From Flavobacteriales bacterium (GTDB taxonomy: Bacteria > Bacteroidota > Bacteroidia > Flavobacteriales_F > PHOS-HE28): a stretch of DNA of 64,000 bases. The stretch covers positions 156,316-220,315 of the forward strand of contig JADJCX010000029.1 of assembly GCA_016703005.1 (NCBI GenBank). The letters run 5' to 3'. Made by a program: the position numbers and the translations under genes. The notes under the pieces are model-generated. The model was not told the origin of the DNA and ran no database searches. It saw nothing but the letters and a program-made list of their open reading frames with translations. Shown in pieces: positions 34,871 through 44,007 of this stretch. Position 1 is the first letter of the stretch; each line of letters begins with the position of its first letter.

Positions 34871-36607
34871 ATGCGATCCACCCTTGCCCAGCACCTGCGT
34901 TCCGACCGTTGGTCGTTGGCGGTGGTGTGCGTGGCCGTGGTGGCCTGCGCCCTGCTCACATGGCAGTGGCAACTGCGCGGCGATGATGGTTCGGGGTGGA
35001 ACAAAGTGATCCGCGGCGATGCCAAAGGCTACTACAGCTATTTGCCCGCCGTGTTCATCCACGGTGACTTGTCGCACCCCGCTGGCGGCGAAGGCAGCAT
35101 GAACACCACGCCACAAGGTGTGGTGCGCAAGTACAGCATGGGCACAGCCGTGGCGCAGCTACCGTTCTTCCTTGCGGGCGATGCCGTTGCGCGTATGCAG
35201 TATGCGAAACGGACCGGATATGAGCAACCGTACCATGTGTCGATCGCCATCGGCGCGATCATCGCACTGCTCATCGGCCTGCTCGTTCTGCGGCGCGTGT
35301 TGCTGGTTTCCGGGTTCAGTGACGGGACCGTCGCTTGGGTACTTGTGCTCTTGTGTGGTGGCACTTCGCTCGTGTACGCGGCCGTTGCCGCTGCGGCGTA
35401 CTCGCACATCTGGTCGTTCATGCTGGTCGCCTGCTTTCTGCGGTGCGTGCAACGTGGTGTGATCGACAGGAGCGCGCGATCGATCGTTGCCGCTGGCTTG
35501 TTGCTGGGGCTGGTCGCGTTGATCCGCCCGGTGAACGTGATCATTGTACTTGCACTCCCCATGCTCCTACAAGGCTGGCCGTTCTCCGGTCCATGGAAGG
35601 GGGAATGGCCGAGCGCACGCACCATCGTCATTGCGGCCGTTGGTTGTTGCGCGGTGGTCGCCCTGCAACCCTTGGCATGGAAGCTTCAAACAGGGCATTG
35701 GGTGGTTTGGTCCTATGCGGAAGAGGGCTTCCACTGGTCGCGGCCCGAAGTGCTCCAAGTGCTTTTCGGGCCGATGAAGGGGCTGTTCTTCTGGTGGCCC
35801 GTGCTCTTGGCGATCATCCCCGGAGCGGTATTGGTCGCCCGCAATTCGCGCTGGGCCGGTGGCTTTGGTATCGGCTACTTCGTGGTGCTCATCTACATCA
35901 CGAGCGCTTGGTGGTGCTGGTATTACGGCGATGGTTACGGTCTGCGTCCCATCATTGATCACTTTCCCGCGCTGGCGGTAGCACTAGCCGCTTTCGTACA
36001 ATGGATCAGCGGCAGGTGGCGCATGGTTGCCGGGGCTCTAGCCGTAGGGCTTTGTGCGCTACAGTGGTTCCAGATCCGGCAGTTCGAGTTCGGCATCATC
36101 CACCCCCACAGCATGTCGTGGCAGAAGTACCGGACGATCTTCCTGAAGGGTGATGAGCATTGGCGCGGGGCGTTGGGCGGCAACTATGAAATGGCCCAGT
36201 ATGCACCGAATGGATACGACACCCTCTTCAACGGCGAACTGCCCGTGTCATTGGTGGATGCGCAGCATCCGTACAGCCGAGGACTCCACTTGGACAGCGC
36301 AGCGCTCCCCGACGGCCGACGCCTTTTCGTTGAAGCCGAAGTGACGCGCTCGGAGCACGCTGCCGGAAGTTCCACCGACGCGATCATGGTGTGCGAGATC
36401 GGTCACGATGGAGAACCGTATATCTACTACAAGTTCAAGTTGAACGACCTGCCGACCCCGCCGGCCGGCACAACGGCCACATGGCGTTACGCCTTTCCCA
36501 TGGCGGCTGCACGACCACAAGATGAACTCAAGCTGTACGTGTGGCAGACCGGCGAAGGCGCCTTCACCATCGATCGCTTCCATGCGACGGTGAAGGCGGT
36601 GCGGTGA
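34871..36607 (+). CDS. GT-C-like polytopic membrane protein
   Basis: The 578-residue protein has about ten hydrophobic segments in its first 420 residues, starting with LAVVCVAVVACALLTWQWQL. Between helices 1 and 2 lies an acidic-aromatic loop (IRGDAKGYYSYLPAVFIHGD), where GT-C glycosyltransferases carry their catalytic aspartate. Later comes GMEAYDA-unlike but aromatic YYGDGYGLRPIIDHFPALAV. The C-terminal 150 residues form a soluble beta-rich domain (SRGLHLDSAALPDGRRLFVE). It is probably a lipid-sugar-dependent glycosyltransferase of the cell envelope, or a relative that has lost activity. The donor is unknown. ATG 34871 is chosen because the first helix begins shortly after. Confidence 0.6.
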   Translation: MRSTLAQHLRSDRWSLAVVCVAVVACALLTWQWQLRGDDGSGWNKVIRGDAKGYYSYLPAVFIHGDLSHPAGGEGSMNTTPQGVVRKYSMGTAVAQLPFFLAGDAVARMQYAKRTGYEQPYHVSIAIGAIIALLIGLLVLRRVLLVSGFSDGTVAWVLVLLCGGTSLVYAAVAAAAYSHIWSFMLVACFLRCVQRGVIDRSARSIVAAGLLLGLVALIRPVNVIIVLALPMLLQGWPFSGPWKGEWPSARTIVIAAVGCCAVVALQPLAWKLQTGHWVVWSYAEEGFHWSRPEVLQVLFGPMKGLFFWWPVLLAIIPGAVLVARNSRWAGGFGIGYFVVLIYITSAWWCWYYGDGYGLRPIIDHFPALAVALAAFVQWISGRWRMVAGALAVGLCALQWFQIRQFEFGIIHPHSMSWQKYRTIFLKGDEHWRGALGGNYEMAQYAPNGYDTLFNGELPVSLVDAQHPYSRGLHLDSAALPDGRRLFVEAEVTRSEHAAGSSTDAIMVCEIGHDGEPYIYYKFKLNDLPTPPAGTTATWRYAFPMAAARPQDELKLYVWQTGEGAFTIDRFHATVKAVR

Positions 36608-36630
36608 TCCCTCGATCTATTTTGGGGCGC

Positions 36631-38097
36631 ATGAGAACCGTATTACTCCTCCTCGTCTTCCTTCCTGTAGCGGCCGTTACTCAAACGCTTCAATTGGATC
36701 TGCAAAGTGCTGCGCAGAACAACGGGCTCATCGGGATGAGCGTAGTGACCACCTGCGGAACAACGGTGACCACTGTAGTGCACACTGGCAAAAGCGACGT
36801 GGCGAACAACATTGATGTTTCGGACAGTACTCGCTATCGCATCGCCAGCATCAGCAAACTCGTGACCGCCATCGGGATCATGCAGTTGTACGAGCAGAAC
36901 CTGTTCGACCTGGACGACGATGTGAGCACTGCGCTCGGTTTCACCTTCCGCAACCCTGCATTCCCGAACACTCCTATTACCTACCGCATGGTGTTGAGCC
37001 ATACCGGCAGTTTCCAAGACGGCACAGGCTACAGCGACTTCCTCACCGCCACCTATGGCACAGCCCCTCCGCCACCCATCAGCGAATTGGCTACCACAAC
37101 GGGCAACTGGTACACCAGCGATATGTGGCGCACCGAGCAGCCGGGCACGTATTACACATACAGCAATGCCAACTTCGGTATCATCGGCACGCTGATCGAA
37201 GCATTGAGCGGGCAGCGGTTCGACGCGTACATGCGCCAGAACGTCTTGCTGCCGCTGGGCATAACCGGGAGCTACAATGTTCAGGACCTCGCTGACCTCA
37301 CCAACCTGGCGGTACTGTACCGCAACAGCATTCCACAGGCGGACAATTACAATGGCGTGATGCCGCCCCTGGCTGATCTGAGCCAATATGTGATCGGGAC
37401 GAACGGACTCTTTTTCGCACCACAAGGCGGCCTGCGCGTGAGCGCGCTGGAACTGGCGCGCGTGGGAATGATGCTGGAGAACGGTGGCGAACTGTACGGC
37501 ATCACCATCTTGCAAGCGTCCACCGTGAACTTGATGCGCAACAACGAATGGACTTGGAACGGGAGCAATGGCGACAACTACTACGGACTGTTCCGCTCGT
37601 GGGGCTTGGGCACGCACCGTATTACGGCGCAGAGCGGCGGCGATGTGGTGTTCGACGCTGTTCCCATGTTCGGGCATGCGGGCGAGGCCTACGGTCTCAT
37701 CAGCGATATGTACACGGAGGAGAACTTCGGGTTCGGTCTTGTATTCATCACCAACGGGTACACGCCGGGCAACGAATACCAGCTCGGCACCAACAGCGCG
37801 TTCTATTCGGTGGAAGAAGATGTGTATGCCGCGTTGGAGCAGTACAGCTTGCCAGGCTGTGCTCCCGGGGCTGTTGCTGACGAACTGGGCGCGGGCGCAC
37901 TGGTGCTCACCGCTGACCGCATCACATGGGCCGGGACTTCCGTTGCACGCATCACAGTGCATGAACCAAGCGGACGCGCAGTTGCAACGTTCAGCATGCA
38001 ACCCGGAGATCAGCGACCGGCACCGTGGCGCGGCCTGCTCATCGTGCGTTACACCAGCACTGAAGGCAGTGGCGCGTTGAAGTGGTGGGCCTGGTAG
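36631..38097 (+). CDS. S12 serine hydrolase (beta-lactamase fold) with T9SS-like C-terminus
   Basis: The 488-residue protein has a signal peptide (TVLLLLVFLPVAAVTQ). The class C beta-lactamase/DD-peptidase-like fold has S73-x-x-K76 in YRIASISKLV, a Tyr-Ser-Asn motif in YYTYSNANFGIIGTLI, and HAGEAYGLIS in place of the third motif. The last 75 residues (DRITWAGTSVARITVHEPSG and onward) resemble a short T9SS sorting domain. The substrate may be a peptide, ester or beta-lactam. The gene starts 23 bases after the GT-C-like gene. Its last 12 bases, including the TAG stop, overlap a tRNA gene on the other strand. Confidence 0.85.
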   Translation: MRTVLLLLVFLPVAAVTQTLQLDLQSAAQNNGLIGMSVVTTCGTTVTTVVHTGKSDVANNIDVSDSTRYRIASISKLVTAIGIMQLYEQNLFDLDDDVSTALGFTFRNPAFPNTPITYRMVLSHTGSFQDGTGYSDFLTATYGTAPPPPISELATTTGNWYTSDMWRTEQPGTYYTYSNANFGIIGTLIEALSGQRFDAYMRQNVLLPLGITGSYNVQDLADLTNLAVLYRNSIPQADNYNGVMPPLADLSQYVIGTNGLFFAPQGGLRVSALELARVGMMLENGGELYGITILQASTVNLMRNNEWTWNGSNGDNYYGLFRSWGLGTHRITAQSGGDVVFDAVPMFGHAGEAYGLISDMYTEENFGFGLVFITNGYTPGNEYQLGTNSAFYSVEEDVYAALEQYSLPGCAPGAVADELGAGALVLTADRITWAGTSVARITVHEPSGRAVATFSMQPGDQRPAPWRGLLIVRYTSTEGSGALKWWAW

Positions 38098-38158
38098 GAC
38101 TTGAACCTACGACCAAGGGATTATGAGTCCCCTGCTCTGACCACTGAGCTACAGGCCC
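38086..38158 (-). tRNA. tRNA-Met (anticodon CAU)
   Basis: The minus strand folds into a full cloverleaf. The acceptor stem is GGGCCTG/CAGGCCC with discriminator A, and the D arm contains TAGCTCAGTGGTCAGAGCA. The anticodon stem GGGGA/TCCCT carries loop CTCATAA, so the anticodon is CAT. The T arm is GTAGG/CCTAC with loop TTCAAGT. The 3' CCA is not encoded. It is an elongator-type methionine tRNA, or possibly the tRNA-Ile2 whose CAU is modified to lysidine. Its 3' end overlaps the end of the S12 hydrolase gene. Confidence 0.93.
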
Positions 38159-38225
38159 GGGAATGGGCGGCGAAAGTATCCTTCGGCGCGCTCAGGATCA
38201 CGGGCGGATAGATTCGCGACCTCAA

Positions 38226-38879
38226 ATGAAAGGCGATATCGACACGATCCTCCTGGACCTCGGCGGTGTGCTCATCGACGTGTACTATGAGCGCACCGCG
38301 CAAGCCTTCGCGGCGCTGGGCTTCAGCGATTTCGATCGGTTGTACAGCCAAGCGAAACAAGATCACTTGTTCGACGGCTTTGAGACCGGGGCCCTCTCCC
38401 CCGCTGACTTCCGTGACGGCGTGCGCCAGTTGCTGGCCCCACTCACTCCCTCCGGTGGGGCCCAGTTGGAAGATGCGGCGATCGACAACTGCTGGAACGC
38501 GATGCTCGGGACCATCCCGCCGAGCCGCATGGAAACCGTTGCGGAGTTGCGTCGACGATATCGCGTGTTACTGCTGAGCAATACCAACGCGATCCACGTC
38601 CCGGCGTTCACGGAGATCATACACCGCGAGAACGGTATAACGGATTTCAAAGGCCGCTTCGATGGCGCCTACTACAGTTGCGAGATCGGTCTGCGGAAAC
38701 CGGATGCACCTTCCTACCTGCACGTACTGGAACAGCACGGGGCTTCACCGGAACGCACGCTCTTCATCGACGACAGCATACAGCATGTGATCGGCGCACG
38801 CGCAGCCGGGTTGCGCGCAGAGCATCTCGATACCGGCAAAGAGGACGTTACTTCCCTGTTCGCTCGCTTGCTGGCTTGA
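38226..38879 (+). CDS. HAD-superfamily (class IA) phosphatase
   Basis: The 217-residue protein starts at MKGDIDTILLDLGGVLIDVY. HAD motif I is LLDLGGVLID, with glycine in place of the usual second aspartate-following residue as in many YihX-like members. Motif II is VLLLSNTNAIH, motif III includes the lysine in CEIGLRKPDAPSYL, and motif IV is TLFIDDSIQHVIGARAAG. It probably dephosphorylates a small sugar or nucleotide phosphate. The second catalytic aspartate of DxDxT/V appears replaced (DLGG), typical for HAD-IA subgroups annotated as epoxide-hydrolase-like or sugar phosphatases, so activity is inferred. Confidence 0.82.
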   Translation: MKGDIDTILLDLGGVLIDVYYERTAQAFAALGFSDFDRLYSQAKQDHLFDGFETGALSPADFRDGVRQLLAPLTPSGGAQLEDAAIDNCWNAMLGTIPPSRMETVAELRRRYRVLLLSNTNAIHVPAFTEIIHRENGITDFKGRFDGAYYSCEIGLRKPDAPSYLHVLEQHGASPERTLFIDDSIQHVIGARAAGLRAEHLDTGKEDVTSLFARLLA

Positions 38880-38919
38880 AGTCGCGCGATCCGCGAGATG
38901 CCGCGCCCCGTCAAAGGAG

Positions 38920-39324
38920 CTACTCGATCATCACGCCGCGCTTTTCGATCAGCGGCACTTGGGTGAAGTGCTCTTCCAAAATGCTCTCCGGCAGGAAGAT
39001 GTACTTCTTATCGTAAATGGTCGAGCCCACGTAAAAGCTCAGCCAGTATTGGTTGTTCAGCGCGAACACATCCTCCATGATGCGTTCAATGCGTGCGTAG
39101 CTGAGCGGCTCCAACTCCTGGATGAAATGCCGCAACTCACTGGTCTTCACTTGTTCGTCCTTCACCTGTCCGTAGCCGCGTGAGCTCACCAGCACATTGG
39201 TGATCGGCACGTCCTTGCGGTTCAGTAAATACACGTACCAAGCGGGTGCGCCCTCTTCATCCTCCTCGCGCACAACGGCCATGGCAACGCCCTCGACTTT
39301 CGGAAGAACGATGTCCTTTTTCAT
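38920..39324 (-). CDS. Conserved Bacteroidota hypothetical protein
   Basis: This 134-residue soluble protein begins MKKDIVLPKVEGVAMAVVRE. It contains LLNRKDVPITNVLVSSRGYG, SYARIERIMEDVFALNNQYW and ends in FTQVPLIEKRGVMIE. I recognise this pattern as a widespread Bacteroidota protein that databases often mislabel as a phenylalanyl-tRNA synthetase alpha subunit; it has none of the synthetase motifs. Function is unknown. It starts 7 bases upstream of the neighbouring gene on the other side of an operon-like pair, after the serine hydrolase stop at 39331. Confidence 0.75.
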   Translation of the reverse strand: MKKDIVLPKVEGVAMAVVREEDEEGAPAWYVYLLNRKDVPITNVLVSSRGYGQVKDEQVKTSELRHFIQELEPLSYARIERIMEDVFALNNQYWLSFYVGSTIYDKKYIFLPESILEEHFTQVPLIEKRGVMIE

Positions 39325-39330
39325 GGCCGT

Positions 39331-40500
39331 TCAATGTGCCTGTGCGGCGATGCTCCGAGCAATGCGGATCCACTCGAACACATCGGTCGGATGGCCTTCC
39401 TTGTTCACCTCTTCGCGTTTCATGCCGGTGCGCACCATGACGGTGCGTTCGTGCGGGATCACCACCACGTACTGTCCGTGGAAGCCACGACAGTAGTAAA
39501 TGGGTTTGCCATCCACTTCCGCCAACCACCAGAAATATCCGTAGCGCTTGTTGGGTCCGTGCACATCCTCGACATCGGCCGGTGTGATCGATGCTTCCCA
39601 GTATTCCACAGGCAGTATGCGCGTACCGCGCCACATACCGCTGTCCAAATACAACTGACCGATGCGGGCGAAATCACGGGCAGTGGCATATAAACAACAG
39701 AAGGCTTTGAAGTCGCCACCCTCGGTGTCCTGGCCCCAGTAGGCCGTGTGCTCCGCGCCGAGTGGCGCCCAGATCTTTTCCTGCACCAGCTTGTCCAATG
39801 GCTGACCGTGGATCTTCTCCAGCACCTCGGCCATCACCTGCGTGCTGCCGCTGATGTAATCGAACTTGGTGCCGGGCTCATCGCGGCAGGGCTGGCCCAA
39901 CGAGAGTTCGCGCACGTAGTCCCCGTAGTAGCCGCGCGCATTGTCACTGAACGGGTTGGCGCCGCTCTCGCTCCAATCCAGTCCGGTGCTCATGGTGAGC
40001 ACGTTGCGCAGGTCGATCTTCTTCTTGCATTCGGCATCGTCGAACTCCGGCAGGAACTCCCCGACTTTCCGGAACACATTGTCCAATTTCCCTTCCTGCA
40101 TGGTGATGCCCGTGAGGAGGCTCACATAGCTCTTTGCCACGCTGAAGCTGTTGCTCACACTGTCCTTGTTCCAGCCGTTCCAATAATTCTCGTAGAGCAG
40201 GCTGTCGTTCTTGATCACCACGAAGCCCACGGAGAAAAGATCCTTCAGCTTCTGTTCGTCAGCAGCAGCCAGCGCCACCTTGCCGTTGCTGGTGTGCACG
40301 GGCCACGGTTGCGGTGTAGCGGTATTGATCGTGCTGTACGGGAAAAAGTCGCGGTCGTCGATCTCGGGCGCGGTGCGACCGATGAGATAGGTGAAGCGCA
40401 GCCCGCCAACGATGTGGCTGTTGCCGGTGAGGTAAGCAAGACCGATCAACACCGCGATGATGCCGCCGAGCCAGAGGATGAATTTGCCGAGGAATCGCAT
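39331..40500 (-). CDS. Membrane-anchored S12 serine hydrolase
   Basis: The 389-residue protein starts at MRFLGKFILWLGGIIAVLIG, with a single N-terminal membrane helix. The active-site SxxK is in NSFSVAKSYVSLLTGI, followed by LRNVLTMSTGLDW and FDYISGSTQVMAEVLEKIHG, in which YIS stands where many members have YxN. WLAEVDGKPIYYCRGFHGQY supplies the third-motif region. This is the class C beta-lactamase-like group commonly labelled 6-aminohexanoate-dimer-hydrolase-like. The real substrate is unknown. The reading frame upstream of 40500 is antisense-free shadow of lipB and was excluded. Confidence 0.87.
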   Translation of the reverse strand: MRFLGKFILWLGGIIAVLIGLAYLTGNSHIVGGLRFTYLIGRTAPEIDDRDFFPYSTINTATPQPWPVHTSNGKVALAAADEQKLKDLFSVGFVVIKNDSLLYENYWNGWNKDSVSNSFSVAKSYVSLLTGITMQEGKLDNVFRKVGEFLPEFDDAECKKKIDLRNVLTMSTGLDWSESGANPFSDNARGYYGDYVRELSLGQPCRDEPGTKFDYISGSTQVMAEVLEKIHGQPLDKLVQEKIWAPLGAEHTAYWGQDTEGGDFKAFCCLYATARDFARIGQLYLDSGMWRGTRILPVEYWEASITPADVEDVHGPNKRYGYFWWLAEVDGKPIYYCRGFHGQYVVVIPHERTVMVRTGMKREEVNKEGHPTDVFEWIRIARSIAAQAH

Positions 40501-40529
40501 GGAGCGAATGTAGATGCGGGAAGCTGCTA

Positions 40530-41252
40530 TCAGCCTACCATCTCCACATCGAACAGATCCGCCAACTCCAGCTTCAACCGCTCTTTCACCTCGGCCATGT
40601 CCACTTCGCGGCCCAGCTCCTTCGCCAGACTTGTCACACCCTTGTCGGCGATGCCGCACGGGACGATGTTCTCGAAGAAGCTGAGATCGGTGTTGACGTT
40701 GAAGGCGAAGCCGTGCATGGTGACCCAGCGGCTGGCGCGGATACCGAAGGCGCAGATCTTCCGTGCCTTGTGCGGTTCGTTGAAGTCGATCCACACGCCG
40801 GTGAGCCCTTCGATGCGTCCGCCTTTGATGCCGTACACCTCCAAGGTGCCAATCACGGCTTCTTCCAACGTACGCAGGAAACGGTGGATATCGGTGAAGT
40901 GATGATCGAGATCGAAGATGGGATAGCCCACGATCTGTCCCGGCCCGTGGTAGGTGATGTCGCCGCCGCGGTCGATCGGAAAGAACTGCACGCCCTTTTC
41001 GCGCAGGCCCTCCTCGTTCAAAAGCAAGTGGCTCTGCTTCCCGCTCTTGCCCAACGTGTACACGTGAGGATGCTCGCAGAAGAGAAGGTGATCCTCTGTT
41101 GCCACTTTGAGCGCCGCCGAAGGGTGCTGTTCCTCGGGCAGGTTGCGGTTCGCGATCTTCCGGTCGATGGTGGTTTGGAAAAGGCGCGTTTGCAACTCCC
41201 ACGCTTGGGCGTAGTCGATCAGGCCGAGGTCTTGGAAGTGGACGGAGCGCAT
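40530..41252 (-). CDS. lipB: Lipoyl(octanoyl) transferase
   Basis: The 240-residue enzyme transfers octanoyl groups from acyl carrier protein to lipoyl domains. Signature motifs are EHPHVYTLGKSGKQSHLL, RGGDITYHGPGQIVGYPIFD and KARKICAFGIRASRWVTMHG, which carries the catalytic lysine. The catalytic cysteine is in NIVPCGIADKGVTSL. Its N-terminus has an insert (NRNLPEEQHPSAALKVATED) seen in Bacteroidota LipB. A GACCTTTG promoter-like element lies about 32 bases upstream on the minus strand. Confidence 0.94.
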   Translation of the reverse strand: MRSVHFQDLGLIDYAQAWELQTRLFQTTIDRKIANRNLPEEQHPSAALKVATEDHLLFCEHPHVYTLGKSGKQSHLLLNEEGLREKGVQFFPIDRGGDITYHGPGQIVGYPIFDLDHHFTDIHRFLRTLEEAVIGTLEVYGIKGGRIEGLTGVWIDFNEPHKARKICAFGIRASRWVTMHGFAFNVNTDLSFFENIVPCGIADKGVTSLAKELGREVDMAEVKERLKLELADLFDVEMVG

Positions 41253-41264
41253 AGGGAAATGCTC

Positions 41265-41298
41265 ACCGCAGAGGCGCGGGGGCGCAAAGGTCGCAGAG
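41265..41298. repeat. Intergenic CGCAGAG-type repeat
   Basis: The spacer upstream of lipB contains ACCGCAGAGGCG, then GGGCGCAAAGG, then TCGCAGAG. This pattern of CGCAGAG words is a dispersed intergenic repeat family seen in many bacterial genomes. It covers the possible lipB promoter region. Confidence 0.4.
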
Positions 41299-41343
41299 AT
41301 AATATGTGGAGGTATTAACGCGTCGGGCGCTGAGCCCCTTGCC

Positions 41344-42330
41344 TCACTTCACCTCCGCCAACTTCCCCTTCAGCATGTTGATCACTGCGATCTCGGTGGG
41401 GTCAACGCCCTTCTTCTCGGCCCAGTAGTAGCTCACCCAGTCGCCGAGGCTGATCAGATAGAGCTGGCGCGCGAAACCCGTGTCGCCCTTGCTCCACACT
41501 TCGTGGATATGCGGGGTGTACTTCTCAAAAACGCTCTTGTTGATCTCCATGCGCATCTGGGTGCGCTCGTGATCCTCCTTGTGACGGAAGATCACCACCG
41601 CGATGCTCTTGTCACCACCGGCCCAGCCCACGAGTTCGTTGTGGTTCATCTCGGGTATGGCATGGTGCCAACAAAGTTCCTTACTGTTCTCGTTCACTTG
41701 CTGGCGGAACCGGATGCTCACAGCCTCGGTGCTGGCTTCGCTGTAGATCACCAATCGTTTGCCCACTAGCTTTTCGGTCAGTTCCATCGCAGCCTTCTTG
41801 ATGTCCTCCTTGTCCTGCTCCAACATCAGGGCAGCGGTCTTGATCGCACCCTCGAACCCATCGCCGATGATGCCGAAGTGGTGCAACACGAAGAACTGCT
41901 GCACCAGCGAGTAGGCCAACATGGTGCGCGGCGGATTCCCGCCCGGGATCACGATATGGTCGAGGCCTTTCACTTTGGCGATCTCCAGCATGGTGCCACC
42001 GCTGGTAATGGTCACCACGCGGGCGCCTTTGGCCAACGCCTGATCCATGGCGGCGAGCGTCTCCTCGGTGTTGCCGCTGTAGCTACAGGCGATCACCAGG
42101 CTCTTGTGGTTCACGTAGCCCGGCAGGTAGTAATTGTTGTAGACCTCAATGGGGCACTTGGCCTCCTTGTGGACCAACTGCGCAGCGATGCGCCCTCCGA
42201 TCCCGCTTCCGCCGAGACCTGTCACGACAACGTTTCCGTATGGGCCGCCCGGGGCCTTCAGTTGGGCTTTGCGCCCGATCTCCAATGCTTCTTTCAGTTG
42301 GCGTGGGAATCCGTCGATGAGCTGCTGCAT
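41344..42330 (-). CDS. Bifunctional phosphoglucose/phosphomannose isomerase-like SIS protein
   Basis: The 328-residue protein has an N-terminal SIS domain (VVVTGLGGSGIGGRIAAQLV, VIACSYSGNTEETLAAMDQA). The C-terminal Pgi/Pmi-type domain includes YSEASTEAVSIRFRQQVNEN, KELCWHHAIPEMNHNELVGW, and ends DPTEIAVINMLKGKLAEV. Family members interconvert fructose-6-phosphate with glucose-6-phosphate or mannose-6-phosphate. The glutamate in RQQVNENSK and the histidine in EMNHNELVG correspond to catalytic residues of the family. It is common in Bacteroidota as a stand-alone gene. Confidence 0.88.
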   Translation of the reverse strand: MQQLIDGFPRQLKEALEIGRKAQLKAPGGPYGNVVVTGLGGSGIGGRIAAQLVHKEAKCPIEVYNNYYLPGYVNHKSLVIACSYSGNTEETLAAMDQALAKGARVVTITSGGTMLEIAKVKGLDHIVIPGGNPPRTMLAYSLVQQFFVLHHFGIIGDGFEGAIKTAALMLEQDKEDIKKAAMELTEKLVGKRLVIYSEASTEAVSIRFRQQVNENSKELCWHHAIPEMNHNELVGWAGGDKSIAVVIFRHKEDHERTQMRMEINKSVFEKYTPHIHEVWSKGDTGFARQLYLISLGDWVSYYWAEKKGVDPTEIAVINMLKGKLAEVK

Positions 42331-42485
42331 GATGTGCTATCCCGAAGGGTCGGGGGTTTTGAGCGCGGTGGTGGTTGTTCGTTGTACCGGGACGAAAATA
42401 GAAGCGTGCAACGCGGAACCGGCACCTTGTGTTGCAGTCCATCCACAGCCGGGCCGGATAACTTCGCCGCCCTTTCCATTCCCCC

Positions 42486-43994
42486 ATGTCAGATCATTTG
42501 AGCGATCAGGAGCTGGTGCGCCGCGAAGCCTTGCAGAAGTTGCGCGCACTCGGCATCGAACCTTTCCCTGCAGCGGAGTATCCCGTTTCGCACACCGCCA
42601 AGCAGGTGAAGGAACTCTTCAAGGACGGAGATCAACTCGAAGTCGGTTTGGCCGGGCGCATCATGAGCGTCCGCGTGATGGGCAAGGCATCTTTCGCAGT
42701 GCTGCGGGATCACACCGGGGACCAGCAGATCTACATCGCCCGCGATGAGGTCTGTCCGGGCGATGACAAAACGCTTTACGATGAGGTGTGGCGCCACCTG
42801 CTGCACTTGGGCGATTTCATCGGGGTGCACGGGCACATGTTCCGCACGCGTACCGGGGAGATCACCGTGCACGTGAAGCAGTTGACCGTGTTGGCCAAAT
42901 CACTGCGCCCGTTGCCCGTGGTGAAGACCGACGAGGCGGGCAATGTGCATGATGCGTTCACCGACCCTGAACTGCGCTACCGCATGCGCTACGTGGATCT
43001 GGTAGTGAACGAAGGCGTGAAGGAGACCTTCCTGAAGCGCTCGCGCATCATCACCGCCATGCGCGCCACCATGGACGAAGCCGGTTACCACGAGGTGGAT
43101 ACCCCGGTGTTGCAACCGATCCCGGGCGGTGCCGCAGCGCGGCCGTTCATCACGCACCACAACGCGTTGGATGTTCCGCTGTACCTGCGTATCGCGAATG
43201 AACTCTACCTGAAGCGCCTCATCGTGGGTGGCTTCGACGGCGTGTTCGAGTTCAGTCGCAACTTCCGCAACGAGGGTATGGACCGCACCCACAACCCGGA
43301 GTTCACCATCATGGAACTCTACGTGGCGTACAAGGATTACGGCTGGATGATGGGTTTCATGGAGCGCATGCTCGAACGGGTTTGCATCGCTGCGAACGGC
43401 TCATCATCGACGACGTTCCGCGAGAACACGATCCATTTCACGGCGCCGTTCAAGCGCATCACCATGTGCGGTTCGATCCAGGAGAAGACCGGCAAGGATG
43501 TATTGGAAATGGATGAAGCCGGATTGCGTTCGCTCTGCGCCGCACACCACGTCCACGTTGAGCCGAGCATGGGCAAGGGCAAGTTGATCGACGAGCTCTT
43601 CAGTGCGTTGGTGCAGCCGGAGCTGATCCAGCCCACGTTCGTCACCGACTTCCCGTTGGAGATGAGCCCGCTGTGCAAGAAGCACCGCTCCGATCCGCGA
43701 TTGACCGAGCGCTTCGAGCTTTTCGTGAACGGCTTCGAGCTGGCCAACGCATACAGCGAGCTGAACGACCCGATCGACCAGCGCGAGCGCTTTGAGGACC
43801 AGCTGAAGTTGCAACAGCGCGGTGACGATGAAGCCATGTTCATCGACCAGGATTTCCTGCGGGCATTGGAGTACGGCATGCCCCCGACTTCCGGAGTGGG
43901 TATTGGCGTGGATCGCTTGGTGATGCTGCTCACGGGCAACACCACGATCCAGGAAGTGCTGCTGTTCCCGCAGATGCGGCCGGAGAAGGTTTGA
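42486..43994 (+). CDS. lysS: Lysyl-tRNA synthetase (class II)
   Basis: The 502-residue enzyme has an OB-fold anticodon domain (GRIMSVRVMGKASFAVLRDH). The class II catalytic domain shows motif 1 near MDEAGYHEVDTPVLQPIPGG, then HHNALDVPLYLRIANELYLK, motif 2 FEFSRNFRNEGMDRTHNPEF, and motif 3 GMPPTSGVGIGVDRLVMLLT. The length and the THNPEF and PPTSGVGIGVDR signatures are diagnostic. Start at 42486 fits the family. A TAACTTCG element lies 20 bases upstream. Confidence 0.96.
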   Translation: MSDHLSDQELVRREALQKLRALGIEPFPAAEYPVSHTAKQVKELFKDGDQLEVGLAGRIMSVRVMGKASFAVLRDHTGDQQIYIARDEVCPGDDKTLYDEVWRHLLHLGDFIGVHGHMFRTRTGEITVHVKQLTVLAKSLRPLPVVKTDEAGNVHDAFTDPELRYRMRYVDLVVNEGVKETFLKRSRIITAMRATMDEAGYHEVDTPVLQPIPGGAAARPFITHHNALDVPLYLRIANELYLKRLIVGGFDGVFEFSRNFRNEGMDRTHNPEFTIMELYVAYKDYGWMMGFMERMLERVCIAANGSSSTTFRENTIHFTAPFKRITMCGSIQEKTGKDVLEMDEAGLRSLCAAHHVHVEPSMGKGKLIDELFSALVQPELIQPTFVTDFPLEMSPLCKKHRSDPRLTERFELFVNGFELANAYSELNDPIDQRERFEDQLKLQQRGDDEAMFIDQDFLRALEYGMPPTSGVGIGVDRLVMLLTGNTTIQEVLLFPQMRPEKV

Positions 43995-44007
43995 CCCCCA
44001 CCCTGCC

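Noticed and set aside
40501..41202. N-terminal extension of the S12 hydrolase frame over lipB
   Set aside because: Arginine/histidine-rich out-of-frame reading of lipB on the same strand; the hydrolase starts with its own membrane helix at 40500.
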